Below the pieces are notes generated by a model. It saw only the letters and a program-made list of their open reading frames with translations. It was not told the origin of the DNA and searched no databases. This document shows positions 17,537-26,942 of a stretch of DNA of 64,000 bases, piece after piece (position 1 is the first letter of the stretch; every line of letters starts with the position of its first letter). Source of the DNA: Nitrospira sp. (lineage in GTDB: Bacteria; Nitrospirota; Nitrospiria; Nitrospirales; Nitrospiraceae); NCBI GenBank assembly GCA_018242665.1, contig JAFEBL010000012.1, positions 124,001 through 188,000 of the forward strand, given 5' to 3'. Made by a program: the position numbers and the translations under genes.

Positions 17537-18517
17537 CTAAGGTGTGCCCTTGGCGTCTGAGGCTTGAAGATCGGCTGGGTTGCGTTGAATGGTCGGGGAG
17601 GACCGCATCTGGGCCTGGATGACATGGCTCCGAGGCGGGACGCTTTTCGTCAGCCATACGTTGCCGCCGATCACGGACGCCTGACCGATGGTAATGCGCC
17701 CCAAGATCGTGGCTCCCGCATAGATCACCACGTCATCTTCCAAGATCGGATGGCGGGGTTCTCCCTTGATCAAGGCCCCCTCTTCGCCTTCCGGGAATCG
17801 CTTGGCTCCCAGCGTCACGGCTTGGTACAGGCGTACGTGCTTGCCGATGATGCTGGTTTCGCCGATCACGACCCCCGTTCCATGATCAATAAAGAAGTGA
17901 CTGCCGATCTGCGCCGCCGGATGAATATCAATGCCGGTTGAGGAATGCGCGATGTCCGAGATCAATCGCGGAATCAGCGGCGCCTGCAATCGGTGCAGGG
18001 CATGGGCGATACGGTAGTACATGACGGCCGTCAGGCCTGGGTAACATAGCAAGACCTCGGACATGCTCGTGGCTGCGGGATCACCCCGATAGGCGGCTTG
18101 TAAATCGGTGAACAACAAGCCCCGGATGGTCGGGAGCTCGGCGGCAAACGCGCTTGTAATTGCGCGGGCGCGGTGGGTGAGTGAGCGATCGTCCTGTCCG
18201 GTGGGATTCGCAGCGAACCCGAGCCCTCTCCGGATCTGGTCCTGCAACAGCGGCAGGGTCTGGTTGAGGGTGTGGCCCACAAAATAATCGATATTCGATT
18301 CGTTCAACTCTGCCCGGCCGTAATGCCGTGGGAACAACGCGGCACAGAGACCGTCCACAATGCCGTGCAAGGTTTTCCGTGACGGGAGTTTGTGAATCCG
18401 GCCTTGCTGGCCAATGTTGTGGGTGCGCTCTCGCGAGGCGCGCAGCTCCGCGACGATCTGATCCAGATTCCAGTTTGTCGAGGACAGTTCCCGATGTTGC
18501 GTTGCGTCGTCGTGCAT
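17537..18517 (-). CDS. cysE: Serine O-acetyltransferase
   Basis: Makes O-acetylserine from serine and acetyl-CoA, the substrate of CysK. The 326-residue product has an N-terminal helical domain and a C-terminal left-handed beta helix made of hexapeptide repeats. Motifs are DIHPAAQIGSHFFIDHGTGVVIGET (catalytic Asp and His) and LGAKRFP, then HPILEDDVVIYAGATILG. This is the long SATase type and not the 270-residue enterobacterial form. A GTG at 18550 would add 11 residues. The gene converges on cysK with a 66-base gap that includes a weak 6-bp stem-loop. Confidence 0.9.
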   Translation of the reverse strand: MHDDATQHRELSSTNWNLDQIVAELRASRERTHNIGQQGRIHKLPSRKTLHGIVDGLCAALFPRHYGRAELNESNIDYFVGHTLNQTLPLLQDQIRRGLGFAANPTGQDDRSLTHRARAITSAFAAELPTIRGLLFTDLQAAYRGDPAATSMSEVLLCYPGLTAVMYYRIAHALHRLQAPLIPRLISDIAHSSTGIDIHPAAQIGSHFFIDHGTGVVIGETSIIGKHVRLYQAVTLGAKRFPEGEEGALIKGEPRHPILEDDVVIYAGATILGRITIGQASVIGGNVWLTKSVPPRSHVIQAQMRSSPTIQRNPADLQASDAKGTP

Positions 18518-18799
18518 ACGATTGTCCGTGATACTACCGAATGGAGTCACCCTCTGCCGATGCGAACAGTACCACGCTCACCCCGGCAGATGCCACTGCG
18601 GGGCGTCTGCTCACTAAGCCCATTCGTGGTGCGAGGAGCAGACATGTCGTGGAGACGGAGATCAATGGCTCCGGTTCATCAGCAGCCTATCACGCTCGTA
18701 TCAGCCGACGCCACACGCTGAACCAGCGAGCGCCAGCAACCCGCCCATGTGTCTATAGCGAGGGCATGCATAAGGTACGAGGCCGTCACCCGCGTAGAC

Positions 18800-19414
18800 C
18801 TAGAAAATGCGCCGATATTGTTTGCTATGGACGCCGGATTCGTCGGCAAAGCCGATGGCGCCGGTGTCGGGGTTGCTCGTATCGTTGAGATCGATACGGT
18901 AGTGGCCCCGCACTTGTTCCATGGCCTCTTCGAACGAGATAGCCTGCGGGTAGAGATTGCCCGGAGCGTGGGCGCCGCGCGCCAATGTCCCGACGACGTC
19001 CGGCGTGGCATATTTGGGGTCTGAAAAAATGTAGAGATCGGCCACAGCCTGGTCGCCCAGTTTGTGGCCTGGGCTCGTGGCCGGGAGCATGGACAGCAGA
19101 CTTTGATCCAAGCGGGCTTGCTTGAATCGTTTCAACAGGCCGACGACTTGACTGGTCGTGACCTGTGGCGGCACCACGATGCTGACGGCATTAAACTCCG
19201 TCAACGTCGCCTGGACCTTGTACATCACCGGCGCGGCATCGGGATCTTCGTTCACCACCTGCGAAATTTCCGGGCCGGTGGCCTGTTTCTGTTTGCCGCT
19301 GGGCACGGCGAGATTGATGAGGAACCACATCAGCAGAATGGCGCCGAAGATGACGATCAAGGGATGGAGTCCCGCGCGTTTGCCTTCTTCGTATGGATTC
19401 TTCTCGGTGGTCAT
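18800..19414 (-). CDS. Membrane-anchored hypothetical protein
   Basis: A 204-residue protein with one N-terminal membrane segment (about residues 18-36, PLIVIFGAILLMWFLINLAV), which leaves the rest probably periplasmic. The soluble part has no recognised family and contains TEFNAVSIVVPPQVTTSQVVG and a pair of SDP motifs. There are no cysteines. It overlaps the mazG stop by four bases (ATGA) and is therefore translationally coupled to it. Confidence 0.7.
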   Translation of the reverse strand: MTTEKNPYEEGKRAGLHPLIVIFGAILLMWFLINLAVPSGKQKQATGPEISQVVNEDPDAAPVMYKVQATLTEFNAVSIVVPPQVTTSQVVGLLKRFKQARLDQSLLSMLPATSPGHKLGDQAVADLYIFSDPKYATPDVVGTLARGAHAPGNLYPQAISFEEAMEQVRGHYRIDLNDTSNPDTGAIGFADESGVHSKQYRRIF

Positions 19415-20316
19415 GACGAGGTATGAGTCGGTTTCTCGGAAGGAGGCGTGGAGGTTCCGTCCCGGCGCCCTTGTGGTTCCTGCTGCTTGGCGGCGTTCCA
19501 GTGGGCGTCCATTTCTTCCAGGGACAGGTCCTTCACGTCGCGCCCGTTGCGTGCGGCCGCCTGCTCAATGAACTGGAACCGGGAGGTGAACCGATTCGTT
19601 GCTAGGCGCAAGGACTCTTCCGGGTTCACCTTGAGGTGTCTCGCCACGTTGACCAGTGAAAAGAGCAGGTCGCCCAACTCGGCCGCCATGGCCGCGGTCG
19701 GCTCGACCGGAAGCCCGGAAGCGGCTTGCGGAGATGCCGACGCCTCATGGACGGCCTGGCGAAGTTCGCCGAGTTCCTCATCGACTTTGTCGAGCACGGC
19801 AGCCAGTCCCTGCGGGCTATCCGGCCAGTCGAAGCCCACTTGCGCGGCGCGAACCTGCGTCTGGTATGCACGGAGCAAAGCCGGCAGGGCTTTCGGAATG
19901 TCGTGCAGCACCGAATCCGGTTTGCCGGCTTGTTTGCGCTCGGCCCGTTTGATGTCTTCCCAGCGATGCACCACTTGATCGGAATTGAGGGCCGAGGATT
20001 CCGCGGCGCCATCGCCGAAGACGTGCGGATGGCGTCGCACGAGCTTGTCGGCGAGTTGTTGCAACACGTCCTCGACGGTGAAGGTTCCCGCCTCCGCGCC
20101 GATCTGACTGTGAAACAACACTTGAAGCAATACGTCTCCCAGCTCTTCCTTGAGCTTGCCAAAATCCTCTCGATCGATGGTGTCGAGCGCTTCGTAGGTT
20201 TCTTCGATCAGGTAGGGTTTGAGCGTTTCATGGGTCTGTTTGCGATCCCAGGGACAGCCCCCAGGCGCCCGCAGACGGGCCATGATGCGGACCACTTCAT
20301 CGAAACGTGCAGACAT
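19411..20316 (-). CDS. mazG: Nucleoside triphosphate pyrophosphohydrolase MazG
   Basis: Hydrolyses (d)NTPs to monophosphates and pyrophosphate, cleaning the nucleotide pool. The 301-residue product has two MazG modules. The first includes CPWDRKQTHETLKPYLIEE and EELGDVLLQVLFHSQIG (the EExxD metal motif). The second includes KVDEELGELR and AELGDLLFSLVNVARHL. The length exceeds E. coli MazG by about 38 residues, and the extra residues are mostly a hydrophilic C-terminal tail. It is followed by a coupled membrane-anchored protein of unknown role. Confidence 0.92.
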   Translation of the reverse strand: MSARFDEVVRIMARLRAPGGCPWDRKQTHETLKPYLIEETYEALDTIDREDFGKLKEELGDVLLQVLFHSQIGAEAGTFTVEDVLQQLADKLVRRHPHVFGDGAAESSALNSDQVVHRWEDIKRAERKQAGKPDSVLHDIPKALPALLRAYQTQVRAAQVGFDWPDSPQGLAAVLDKVDEELGELRQAVHEASASPQAASGLPVEPTAAMAAELGDLLFSLVNVARHLKVNPEESLRLATNRFTSRFQFIEQAAARNGRDVKDLSLEEMDAHWNAAKQQEPQGRRDGTSTPPSEKPTHTSS

Positions 20317-20449
20317 GCCGATTCCCTTCGTGGCGCCACTCTAACCGAGTTTGTTCCGGCCTTCAACGGGGCCTGCCGCCTTGCGTGCTCCCAAGGCCTA
20401 TGGTAGGGTACGCGCCTGCAATAATTGCCCGTTGACGGAGGACATGTGT

Positions 20450-20869
20450 ATGGGTGAGGAGAAGGATCAGGGATTTGTCATCCGAGATCGTCGAGGACGG
20501 GGCGAAGAAGCGCCTGCGGCGGCTTCGGCTCCCACGCCTTCTGCTCCCGAACCGGCGGCGGCCGAGTCCCATCATGCCGACGCACAGGGGCATGCGGGAC
20601 ACCTCCCGGTCAATTTTTCTTCTTTCGTGATTTCCATGGGCAGCTCGGCGTTGATGTTGATGGGGGAGCAACTGGATCCTCAGCAGCCGCCGATGCCGCT
20701 GAATCTTCCGCAGGCCAAGGAAATTATCGATCTGCTGTCGATGTTGGAAGAGAAAACGCGGGGCAACCTCACGCCGGATGAGCAGGTGGTCATGAAGGAC
20801 ATGCTCTATGCCTTGAGGATGAAATTTGTCAGCCTGACCGCCGGTAAACCATCGATCCATACCCCGTAG
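20450..20869 (+). CDS. DUF1844 domain protein
   Basis: A 139-residue cytoplasmic protein. The N-terminal 50 residues are low-complexity, rich in Ala, Pro, Glu and His (HHADAQGHAGH). The C-terminal half is the DUF1844 domain: VNFSSFVISMGSSALMLMGE, then NLPQAKEIIDLLSMLEEKT and a final helical segment. The ATG at 20450 sits nine bases after GGAGG, a better spacing than the ATG at 20444. The function of the domain is unknown. The gene is divergent from mazG. Confidence 0.8.
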   Translation: MGEEKDQGFVIRDRRGRGEEAPAAASAPTPSAPEPAAAESHHADAQGHAGHLPVNFSSFVISMGSSALMLMGEQLDPQQPPMPLNLPQAKEIIDLLSMLEEKTRGNLTPDEQVVMKDMLYALRMKFVSLTAGKPSIHTP

Positions 20870-20990
20870 CCTGTGCCCGCGTCCTCGGTGCGTCTCCCCC
20901 GTCCCGCTCGTCACTCATGGATTGCCCATCCGTATGCTGGTGCCTGTTCCCGAGCCTTGCTCGGAGCGACCAGCCAGGGCCATTCGACTT

Positions 20991-21019
20991 TTGAGACTCT
21001 TCGAGGAATTCGCTATAGT
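20991..21019 (+). promoter_or_regulatory. Sigma-70-like promoter of the ntrY-like gene
   Basis: TTGAGA at 20991-20996 and TATAGT at 21014-21019 with a 17-base spacer. Predicted start near 21026, about 38 bases before the ATG. Confidence 0.6.
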
Positions 21020-21063
21020 TGAGCCTGGCCTATGCAGGTCGGGAATGAGTCGGAGTCGTCACG

Positions 21064-23361
21064 ATGCCTGAGTCGACGGACATGACCAAGCTCCTCCCTC
21101 CGGGGGTATTGCCTAAACAGGAGCCGTCCACGCCCGCGTCGCTGGAACATGAACGGCGCAAGCGGCATGTCCGGCCCGTGTGGATCGTCCTGATTCTGCT
21201 GCTCCCGTGCCTCGCCCTGACGTTCTACTATGCGCAAATGGCCATTCCGGTCGGGGAGGAGTCGGACTCGTTCCTGCCCAGCACCGGGTATGCGTTTGTC
21301 TTGCTGCTGGTCAATCTCGACCTGATCGGCTTTGTCGTTCTCACGCTGCTCCTGTCGCGTAATCTGATCAAGGCGTATTTCGAACGCCGGCATCGACTGG
21401 TGGGGTCCGGCTTTCGGGCGAAACTGGTCGCGGCCTTCATCGGCTTTTCATTGATTCCGACGGTGTTGTTGGCATTAGTGGCCAGTGGGCTGGTCAACAA
21501 GGCGGTCGACGTCTGGTTCAACGATCAGATCGAGCATGTGATGAAAGACTCGTACGAGGTGGCGCGCATGCACCATGCCGGACATGTGTCCCTGGCGATC
21601 AACAGCGCCCGCGCCATCAGCCATGAAATTTTTCGCGAGGAATTGTTGTTGCCGGAACAGCGTGATTTGCTGGTTGCGGCGATTGCCAGAAAACGCGCGG
21701 AATATGCCACGGCCGGCATCGAGGTGTTCTCCTCGAAAATGGAGACGCTGACGAAGTCCCTGGATCCCGAGGTGCCGGTGACCGTGCTCGATCTGCCGAT
21801 CGGTCAGCTCGTCTTGCAGGTGATCAACGGCAAGCAGGAGTTGACGTCGGTCCAAGAGGCGCAGACCGGCCGGCTGGTGCGGGCCGGCGTGCCGATTGCC
21901 TCCAGCGTGCGGCGCGGAGAGATCGACGGCGTGGTGGTGGTGGATGCCTATGTGCCGGAATCGTTGCTCGGCAAGATGGAGAGCATCGGTCGGCAATACG
22001 CTGAGTACAAGCAAATGAAAGCGATGAAGAACCCCATCAAAGCCGGTGCCTATCTGCTGGTGGCGGTCATCACCGTCATGATTTTGTTCAGTGCCACCTG
22101 GTTCGGCTTCTACGTCGCGCGCGGCATTACCGTGCCGATTCAACGGTTAGCCGAGGCGACCGAGGCCATTGCGCAAGGGGATCTGTCCGTGCGCATCGAG
22201 GCGAAAGCGACGGACGAAATCGGCACGCTGGTCGAATCCTTCAACCGCATGACCGCCGACTTGCAAAGCAGCAAGAGCAAAGTGGAAGAAGCGAACGTGT
22301 CGCTCCGTCAATCCAACCTCGAACTGGACCGACGGCGCGCCTACATCGAAACGGTGGTCGATACGATCGCCGCGGGCGTGTTGTCCATCGACCGGCAGGG
22401 GATCATCACCACATTTAATCCGTCCGCCGAGCGGATGTTGGGCTTGTGGGCCGACCGGTTTCGTGGGCGTTCCGCCAACGAAGTGTTCAAAGAATATAAG
22501 CTCGATCTGTTTCAATCCGTGTACGACCGCATGCTGGCCGACCAGCGGGACAATATTGCGTTGGAAGGGCAATTGGACTTGCAGGGACGGTTCCTGACTA
22601 TGGGCGTGCATTGCTCGCGAATGCGGGACGAGTCGAACAAGGATCTGGGCTTCGTCGTGATTTTCGAAGACCTGTCGGAGTTGATCAAGGCGCAAAAGGC
22701 GGCGGCCTGGCGGGAAGTGGCGCAACGGATCGCCCATGAGATCAAAAACCCGTTGACGCCGATTCAACTCTCGGCTCAGCGCTTGCGAAAAAAATTCCAG
22801 GACAAGGCGCCGGACTTCGATCGGATTTGCGATGAATCCACTCAGGTGATCGTCAATGAGGTCGGCAGCCTCAAGCAAATGCTGGACGAGTTCTCAAAAT
22901 TTGCTCGAATGCCGGCGCCGCATATGACCGTGAACTCTCTCGACGATGTTGTGAAGGAAGTCGTCGCTTTGTATGAAAGCGCCCATCGAGAAATTCTCTG
23001 CGTCGTGTCGCTGGACCCCGATCTGCCGCCCTTCAATTTCGACCGTGAACAGATCAAGCGGGTGTTGGTCAATCTGTGCGATAACGGCATCCATGCCATG
23101 AATCAGAAGGGGCGGTTGTGGATGACCACCCGCTATGACACGAAACAGCGGCGCGCGGTGGTGACCGTGGCCGACGAAGGGACCGGTATCGCCCCCGAGG
23201 ATCAGGATAAGTTATTCATGCCCTATTTCTCGCGGAAGAAAACGGGAACCGGCTTGGGGTTGGCGATCGTACGCCGGATTGTGACGGACCACGACGGCCA
23301 GATTCACGCGGGCAATCATCAGCCGAAGGGTGCCTTGTTCACCTTCGAATTGCCGGTGTGA
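21064..23361 (+). CDS. ntrY: NtrY-like membrane sensor histidine kinase
   Basis: A 765-residue inner-membrane kinase. Three membrane segments occur near residues 40-60, 72-98 and 118-142. A periplasmic loop follows, then another membrane segment (AYLLVAVITVMILFSATWFG), a HAMP domain and a PAS domain (VVDTIAAGVLSIDRQGIITT). The phospho-acceptor segment is AHEIKNPLTPIQLSAQRLRK. The ATPase N-box is VLVNLCDNGIHAMN, with DEGTGIAPE and GTGLGLAIV. NtrY kinases usually respond to nitrogen or redox state and phosphorylate the adjacent NtrX. The partner gene starts 107 bases downstream. Confidence 0.88.
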   Translation: MPESTDMTKLLPPGVLPKQEPSTPASLEHERRKRHVRPVWIVLILLLPCLALTFYYAQMAIPVGEESDSFLPSTGYAFVLLLVNLDLIGFVVLTLLLSRNLIKAYFERRHRLVGSGFRAKLVAAFIGFSLIPTVLLALVASGLVNKAVDVWFNDQIEHVMKDSYEVARMHHAGHVSLAINSARAISHEIFREELLLPEQRDLLVAAIARKRAEYATAGIEVFSSKMETLTKSLDPEVPVTVLDLPIGQLVLQVINGKQELTSVQEAQTGRLVRAGVPIASSVRRGEIDGVVVVDAYVPESLLGKMESIGRQYAEYKQMKAMKNPIKAGAYLLVAVITVMILFSATWFGFYVARGITVPIQRLAEATEAIAQGDLSVRIEAKATDEIGTLVESFNRMTADLQSSKSKVEEANVSLRQSNLELDRRRAYIETVVDTIAAGVLSIDRQGIITTFNPSAERMLGLWADRFRGRSANEVFKEYKLDLFQSVYDRMLADQRDNIALEGQLDLQGRFLTMGVHCSRMRDESNKDLGFVVIFEDLSELIKAQKAAAWREVAQRIAHEIKNPLTPIQLSAQRLRKKFQDKAPDFDRICDESTQVIVNEVGSLKQMLDEFSKFARMPAPHMTVNSLDDVVKEVVALYESAHREILCVVSLDPDLPPFNFDREQIKRVLVNLCDNGIHAMNQKGRLWMTTRYDTKQRRAVVTVADEGTGIAPEDQDKLFMPYFSRKKTGTGLGLAIVRRIVTDHDGQIHAGNHQPKGALFTFELPV

Positions 23362-23467
23362 ACGCAACTAGCCGGTAGCCCGCGGTCAGCCGGCATCGAG
23401 TCTATTCGCGAATGATGAGCTGGCCGCTGAGGGCTGACTGCTGTCGGCTGAACAAGTTGGAGAAGAC

Positions 23468-24868
23468 ATGTCTGCCTCGATTCTCATTGTCGATGATGAA
23501 GTCTCCATCCTGAATTCCTTGAGTAGCATTCTGGAGGATGAAGGGTATGACGTGAGTGTGGCCAAGAGCGGCGTCGAGGCGCTGAGGTTGTGCGCCACAA
23601 GCCCGCCGGAGCTCATGATGTTGGATATCTGGATGCCCGAGATGGACGGATTGGAGACCTTGCGTCGGTTGCGGGAACTGGTGCCGAACACCCAGGTCAT
23701 GATGATGTCCGGGCACGGCTCGATCGAGACGGCTGTCAAAGCGATCAAGCTGGGAGCCTACGACTACATTGAGAAGCCGCTGTCCCTCGAAAACGTCACG
23801 CTGCGAGTAAAGCATGCGTTGGATCAGCACCGGCTTGAGCAGGAAAATCGCAACCTCCGCACGAAGGTCGAACGCAAGTTCGAACTGATCGGACACTCGC
23901 CCGCCATGCAGCAGTTGACACAGATCATTGAAACCGCCGGGCCGACCAATAGCCGCGTCTTGATCGGCGGTGAAAACGGCACTGGTAAGGAATTGGTGGC
24001 CAGGGCTATCCACCAGCACAGCGGGCGGGCCACTCGACCATTCGTGGCGGTGAACTGCGCGGCGATTCCCGAAACGCTGATCGAAAGCGAATTGTTCGGC
24101 CATGAGCGAGGCGCCTTCAGCGGGGCGACGACCATGAAGCGCGGGCAGTTCGAGCAGGCCGACGGCGGTACCCTGTTCCTCGACGAGATTGCCGATATGA
24201 GTTTGAGCACGCAGGCCAAGGTGTTGCGGGCGCTGCAGGAGCAGCAGTTCACGCGGGTTGGGGGTACCAAGCTCATCAAGGTCGACGTGCGTGTGCTGGC
24301 GGCGTCGAACAAAGATCTCTTGCAGGAGATCGACAAGGGGACGTTCCGTGAAGACTTGTTCTACCGCTTGAATGTGGTGCCGATTGTGGTACCGACCCTG
24401 CGCCATCGCCGCGAGGACATTCCCTTGCTGGTGAAACATTTTCTGCGTGTGCATGCGGAAGAGCAGGGATTGAAGCTGAAGCAGGTCTCGCCGGACGCCA
24501 TGGACGTGTTCATGCAGTATGAATGGCCGGGAAATATCCGAGAGTTGCGGAACTTGATCGAGCGGTTGATGATCATGGTGCCGGGCCCGGTGATCGAGGC
24601 GTCACACGCGTCCGTCGCCCTGCAGGTGCGCCCGCAAACGCTCGCCGCCCAATCGGCCGCCGGTGCACAACCGGCCACTACGTTGCTGACGAGACCGTAC
24701 GATTCTCTCCGTGACGCGCGGAATGCGTTTGAAAAAGAATTCATTGCACGGAAGTTGCGCGAACATCACTGGAACATTTCCCGAACGGCGGAAGATCTCA
24801 AAATCGAGCGCAGCCATTTGCATCGGAAGATTAAGTTGCTTGATGTGGAGATGCGCCCAGAAATCTAG
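23468..24868 (+). CDS. ntrX: NtrX-like sigma-54-dependent response regulator
   Basis: A 466-residue activator with REC, AAA+ and Fis-type DNA-binding domains. The receiver carries the phospho-Asp in LMMLDIWMPEMDG and the Lys in EKPLSL. The AAA+ domain has Walker A GGENGTGKELV and Walker B LFLDEI. The sigma-54 contact loop reads GAFSGA instead of GAFTGA. The C-terminus has a helix-turn-helix (ISRTAEDLKIERSHLHRKIK). It should activate sigma-54 promoters when phosphorylated by the NtrY-like kinase. A GGAGAAG ribosome site precedes the ATG. Confidence 0.9.
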   Translation: MSASILIVDDEVSILNSLSSILEDEGYDVSVAKSGVEALRLCATSPPELMMLDIWMPEMDGLETLRRLRELVPNTQVMMMSGHGSIETAVKAIKLGAYDYIEKPLSLENVTLRVKHALDQHRLEQENRNLRTKVERKFELIGHSPAMQQLTQIIETAGPTNSRVLIGGENGTGKELVARAIHQHSGRATRPFVAVNCAAIPETLIESELFGHERGAFSGATTMKRGQFEQADGGTLFLDEIADMSLSTQAKVLRALQEQQFTRVGGTKLIKVDVRVLAASNKDLLQEIDKGTFREDLFYRLNVVPIVVPTLRHRREDIPLLVKHFLRVHAEEQGLKLKQVSPDAMDVFMQYEWPGNIRELRNLIERLMIMVPGPVIEASHASVALQVRPQTLAAQSAAGAQPATTLLTRPYDSLRDARNAFEKEFIARKLREHHWNISRTAEDLKIERSHLHRKIKLLDVEMRPEI

Positions 24869-24870
24869 CC

Positions 24871-24993
24871 GGGCTGCTGAAACAGGTCCCCAACGTCGTT
24901 CTCGGCTCGAATCGATCCTCAACGTACCCCAGAGGGTACGCCTCCGGTTCTCTCTCGCCTGCGGCCTTGTTGGATGACCTGTTTGAGCAGCCC
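24871..24993. repeat. Palindromic intergenic element with 18-bp terminal inverted repeats
   Basis: Left arm GGGCTGCTGAAACAGGTC (24871-24888) pairs with right arm GACCTGTTTGAGCAGCCC (24976-24993) with one mismatch. The centre holds a perfect 7-bp palindrome CGTACCC/GGGTACG (24923-24929 and 24934-24940) around a four-base loop. The flanking halves also pair partially, so the whole 123 bases can fold into one long hairpin. It begins right after the ntrX stop. It may be a REP- or MITE-like repeat and could also act as terminator. Confidence 0.7.
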
Positions 24994-25045
24994 CTGTTGG
25001 CTAATCTTGAGAGTCAACGAAGGGAGTGAGCGCGTGAGACTATTG

Positions 25046-25075
25046 TTGACCGGCTATCAGTCCGCTCGTTAAGAT
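25046..25075 (+). promoter_or_regulatory. Sigma-70-like promoter of purM
   Basis: TTGACC at 25046-25051, 18-base spacer, TAAGAT at 25070-25075. Predicted start about 25082, three bases before the ATG at 25085, so the transcript would be nearly leaderless. Confidence 0.6.
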
Positions 25076-25084
25076 GCGACCCCA

Positions 25085-26122
25085 ATGACTACTTACCGTG
25101 ATGCCGGGGTCGATATCGATGCCGGGGATGAATTCGTCGAACGGATCAAGCCGCATGTGCGGGCCACGTTTCGTCCCGAAGTGATGACCGATCTGGGCGG
25201 CTTCGGCGGCCTCTTCCGGTTCCAGGCCAATCGTTATCAGGATCCCGTACTCGTGTCCGGCACGGACGGCGTCGGGACAAAACTCAAGATCGCGTTCCTG
25301 ATGGATAAACACGACACGGTCGGCATCGACCTGGTCGCGATGTGTGTCAATGATATTGTCGTGAGCGGCGCGGAGCCTCTCTTCTTTCTCGATTACTTTG
25401 CCACCGGCAAGCTGTCGATTGCGACGGCGGCGGCGGTGGTGAAAGGCATTTCCGATGGATGTCGCCAAGCCGGGTGCGCCTTGATCGGGGGCGAAACGGC
25501 TGAGATGCCCTCATTTTACGGTGAAGGTGAATACGACCTGGCGGGTTTTGCCGTGGGCGCGGTCGATAGGCCGAAGATCATCGACGGCAAGCAGATCGTG
25601 CCGGGTGATGTGATCATCGGGTTGGCATCGAGCGGCGTGCACAGCAATGGCTTTTCACTTGTCAGAAAGGTCCTGCTGGAACGCAGCCGGTTGACCGTCG
25701 AGACGGTCGTGCCGGAATTGGGCGGGCCGCTCGGAGAGACGTTGCTGACGCCCACGCGGATTTATGCCAAGCAGGTGCTGTCGCTGATGGAGTGTTGTCC
25801 CATCAAGGGCATCGCTCACATCACCGGCGGAGGGATCACTGACAATCTTCCACGAGTCTTTCCTGTCCGGTGCGGCGCGCGGATTCGCCGTGGATCATGG
25901 CCGGTGTTGCCGATTTTCGAGGTGATTCAGGCGCGCGGATCAGTGGCCGTGGATGAAATGTATCGAGTCTTCAACATGGGGATTGGTCTCATCCTGGTCG
26001 TGGCTCCCGACCATGCCGACCGGGTGATGGCGAGGGCTCGCGAATTAGGGGAGCAGGCCTACCACATCGGGGAGATGGTCGCACAGCAGGCCGATGAAGG
26101 GGTGGTCGATTATGTCGGGTAA
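25085..26122 (+). CDS. purM: Phosphoribosylformylglycinamidine cyclo-ligase (AIR synthetase)
   Basis: Closes the imidazole ring of AIR, the fifth step of de novo purine synthesis, with ATP. The 345-residue product has the family start [20 protein letters not shown]. It also has [13 protein letters not shown], the central [11 protein letters not shown] and the C-terminal glycine-rich [14 protein letters not shown]. No ribosome site precedes the ATG; the promoter ends nine bases upstream. It overlaps purN by 11 bases, forming a two-gene purine operon. Confidence 0.95.
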   Translation: MTTYRDAGVDIDAGDEFVERIKPHVRATFRPEVMTDLGGFGGLFRFQANRYQDPVLVSGTDGVGTKLKIAFLMDKHDTVGIDLVAMCVNDIVVSGAEPLFFLDYFATGKLSIATAAAVVKGISDGCRQAGCALIGGETAEMPSFYGEGEYDLAGFAVGAVDRPKIIDGKQIVPGDVIIGLASSGVHSNGFSLVRKVLLERSRLTVETVVPELGGPLGETLLTPTRIYAKQVLSLMECCPIKGIAHITGGGITDNLPRVFPVRCGARIRRGSWPVLPIFEVIQARGSVAVDEMYRVFNMGIGLILVVAPDHADRVMARARELGEQAYHIGEMVAQQADEGVVDYVG

Positions 26123-26783
26123 GGCGCCTCGGCTCGTGCGATTGGGTGTGTTGGCTTCCGGACGCGGCTCCAATCTGCAGGCGATCATCGAGACGATCGA
26201 GCAGCGTGCGCTCTCGGCCGAGATCGCGGTGGTGCTGAGCAACAAACAGGAGGCGGCGGCCCTCGAGCGAGCGCGCAAGCACGGCGCGCCGGCGGTCTGG
26301 CTCGATCCCAAGCCCTTTGCGGGACGACCGGATAGCCGTGAGGCCTACGACCGGGCCGTCCTGGAAGTGCTGCAAAAGCATGAAGTCGATCTGGTGCTGC
26401 TGGCCGGATACATGAAGATCGTCACGGCGGTGCTGGTTTCGGCCTATGAAAACCGGATGATGAATATCCATCCCTCGCTGCTCCCGTCTTTCCCGGGGCT
26501 GGATGTGCAGAAAAAAGCTATCGAACACGGTTGCAAGATTGCCGGATGCACCGTGCATTTCGTCACGGAAGGGGTGGACGAAGGACCGATCATCATTCAA
26601 GCTGCCGTGCCGATTGCGGAAGGGGACACACCTGAAACCTTGGCGGCTCGCATTCTCGAGCATGAACATCGCATCTATCCGCGAGCCATCCAGCTCTATG
26701 CCGAGGGACGGTTGCGAGTGGAGGGACGGCGGGTGGAGGTTGCGGAGCCTGCTGCGTCGGCGATTGGATTCCACTATCCGTAA
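26112..26783 (+). CDS. purN: Phosphoribosylglycinamide formyltransferase
   Basis: Transfers a formyl group from 10-formyltetrahydrofolate to GAR in purine synthesis. The 223-residue product begins with the phosphate loop [15 protein letters not shown]. Its catalytic segment is [14 protein letters not shown] (Asn and His), with the conserved Asp in [12 protein letters not shown]. The chosen ATG overlaps the purM stop by 11 bases; an upstream in-frame start at 26094 is possible but less likely. It is followed by tRNA-Ala. Confidence 0.95.
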   Translation: MSGKAPRLVRLGVLASGRGSNLQAIIETIEQRALSAEIAVVLSNKQEAAALERARKHGAPAVWLDPKPFAGRPDSREAYDRAVLEVLQKHEVDLVLLAGYMKIVTAVLVSAYENRMMNIHPSLLPSFPGLDVQKKAIEHGCKIAGCTVHFVTEGVDEGPIIIQAAVPIAEGDTPETLAARILEHEHRIYPRAIQLYAEGRLRVEGRRVEVAEPAASAIGFHYP

Positions 26784-26846
26784 TGAAATACCTCGCAGAC
26801 TGGCAGACTTTTTCCGTAGCCGCTGGAGACTGCGGCGCTGGTTGTG

Positions 26847-26852
26847 TATAAT
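26847..26852 (+). promoter_or_regulatory. Minus-10 box of the tRNA-Ala promoter
   Basis: A perfect TATAAT 14 bases before the mature tRNA 5' end. No convincing -35 box is visible at the usual spacing. Confidence 0.55.
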
Positions 26853-26866
26853 ACCGTTTCAGTTGT

Positions 26867-26942
26867 GGGGGGCTAGCTCAGTTGGGAGAGCACTACGTTC
26901 GCAACGTAGGGGTCGGGGGTTCAACTCCCCTGCCCTCCACCA
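26867..26942 (+). tRNA. tRNA-Ala (anticodon CGC)
   Basis: A full cloverleaf of 76 bases including encoded CCA. The acceptor stem GGGGGGC pairs with GCCCTCC and contains the G3-U70 pair that defines alanine tRNAs. The anticodon stem CTACG/CGTAG encloses the loop TTCGCAA, giving anticodon CGC for GCG codons. The T-arm carries GGTTCAACTCC. Confidence 0.95.

Noticed and set aside
20955-20974. Small stem-loop CCGAG/CTCGG after the DUF1844 gene as terminator
   Set aside because: Only five pairs and no T-run; not distinguishable from background.
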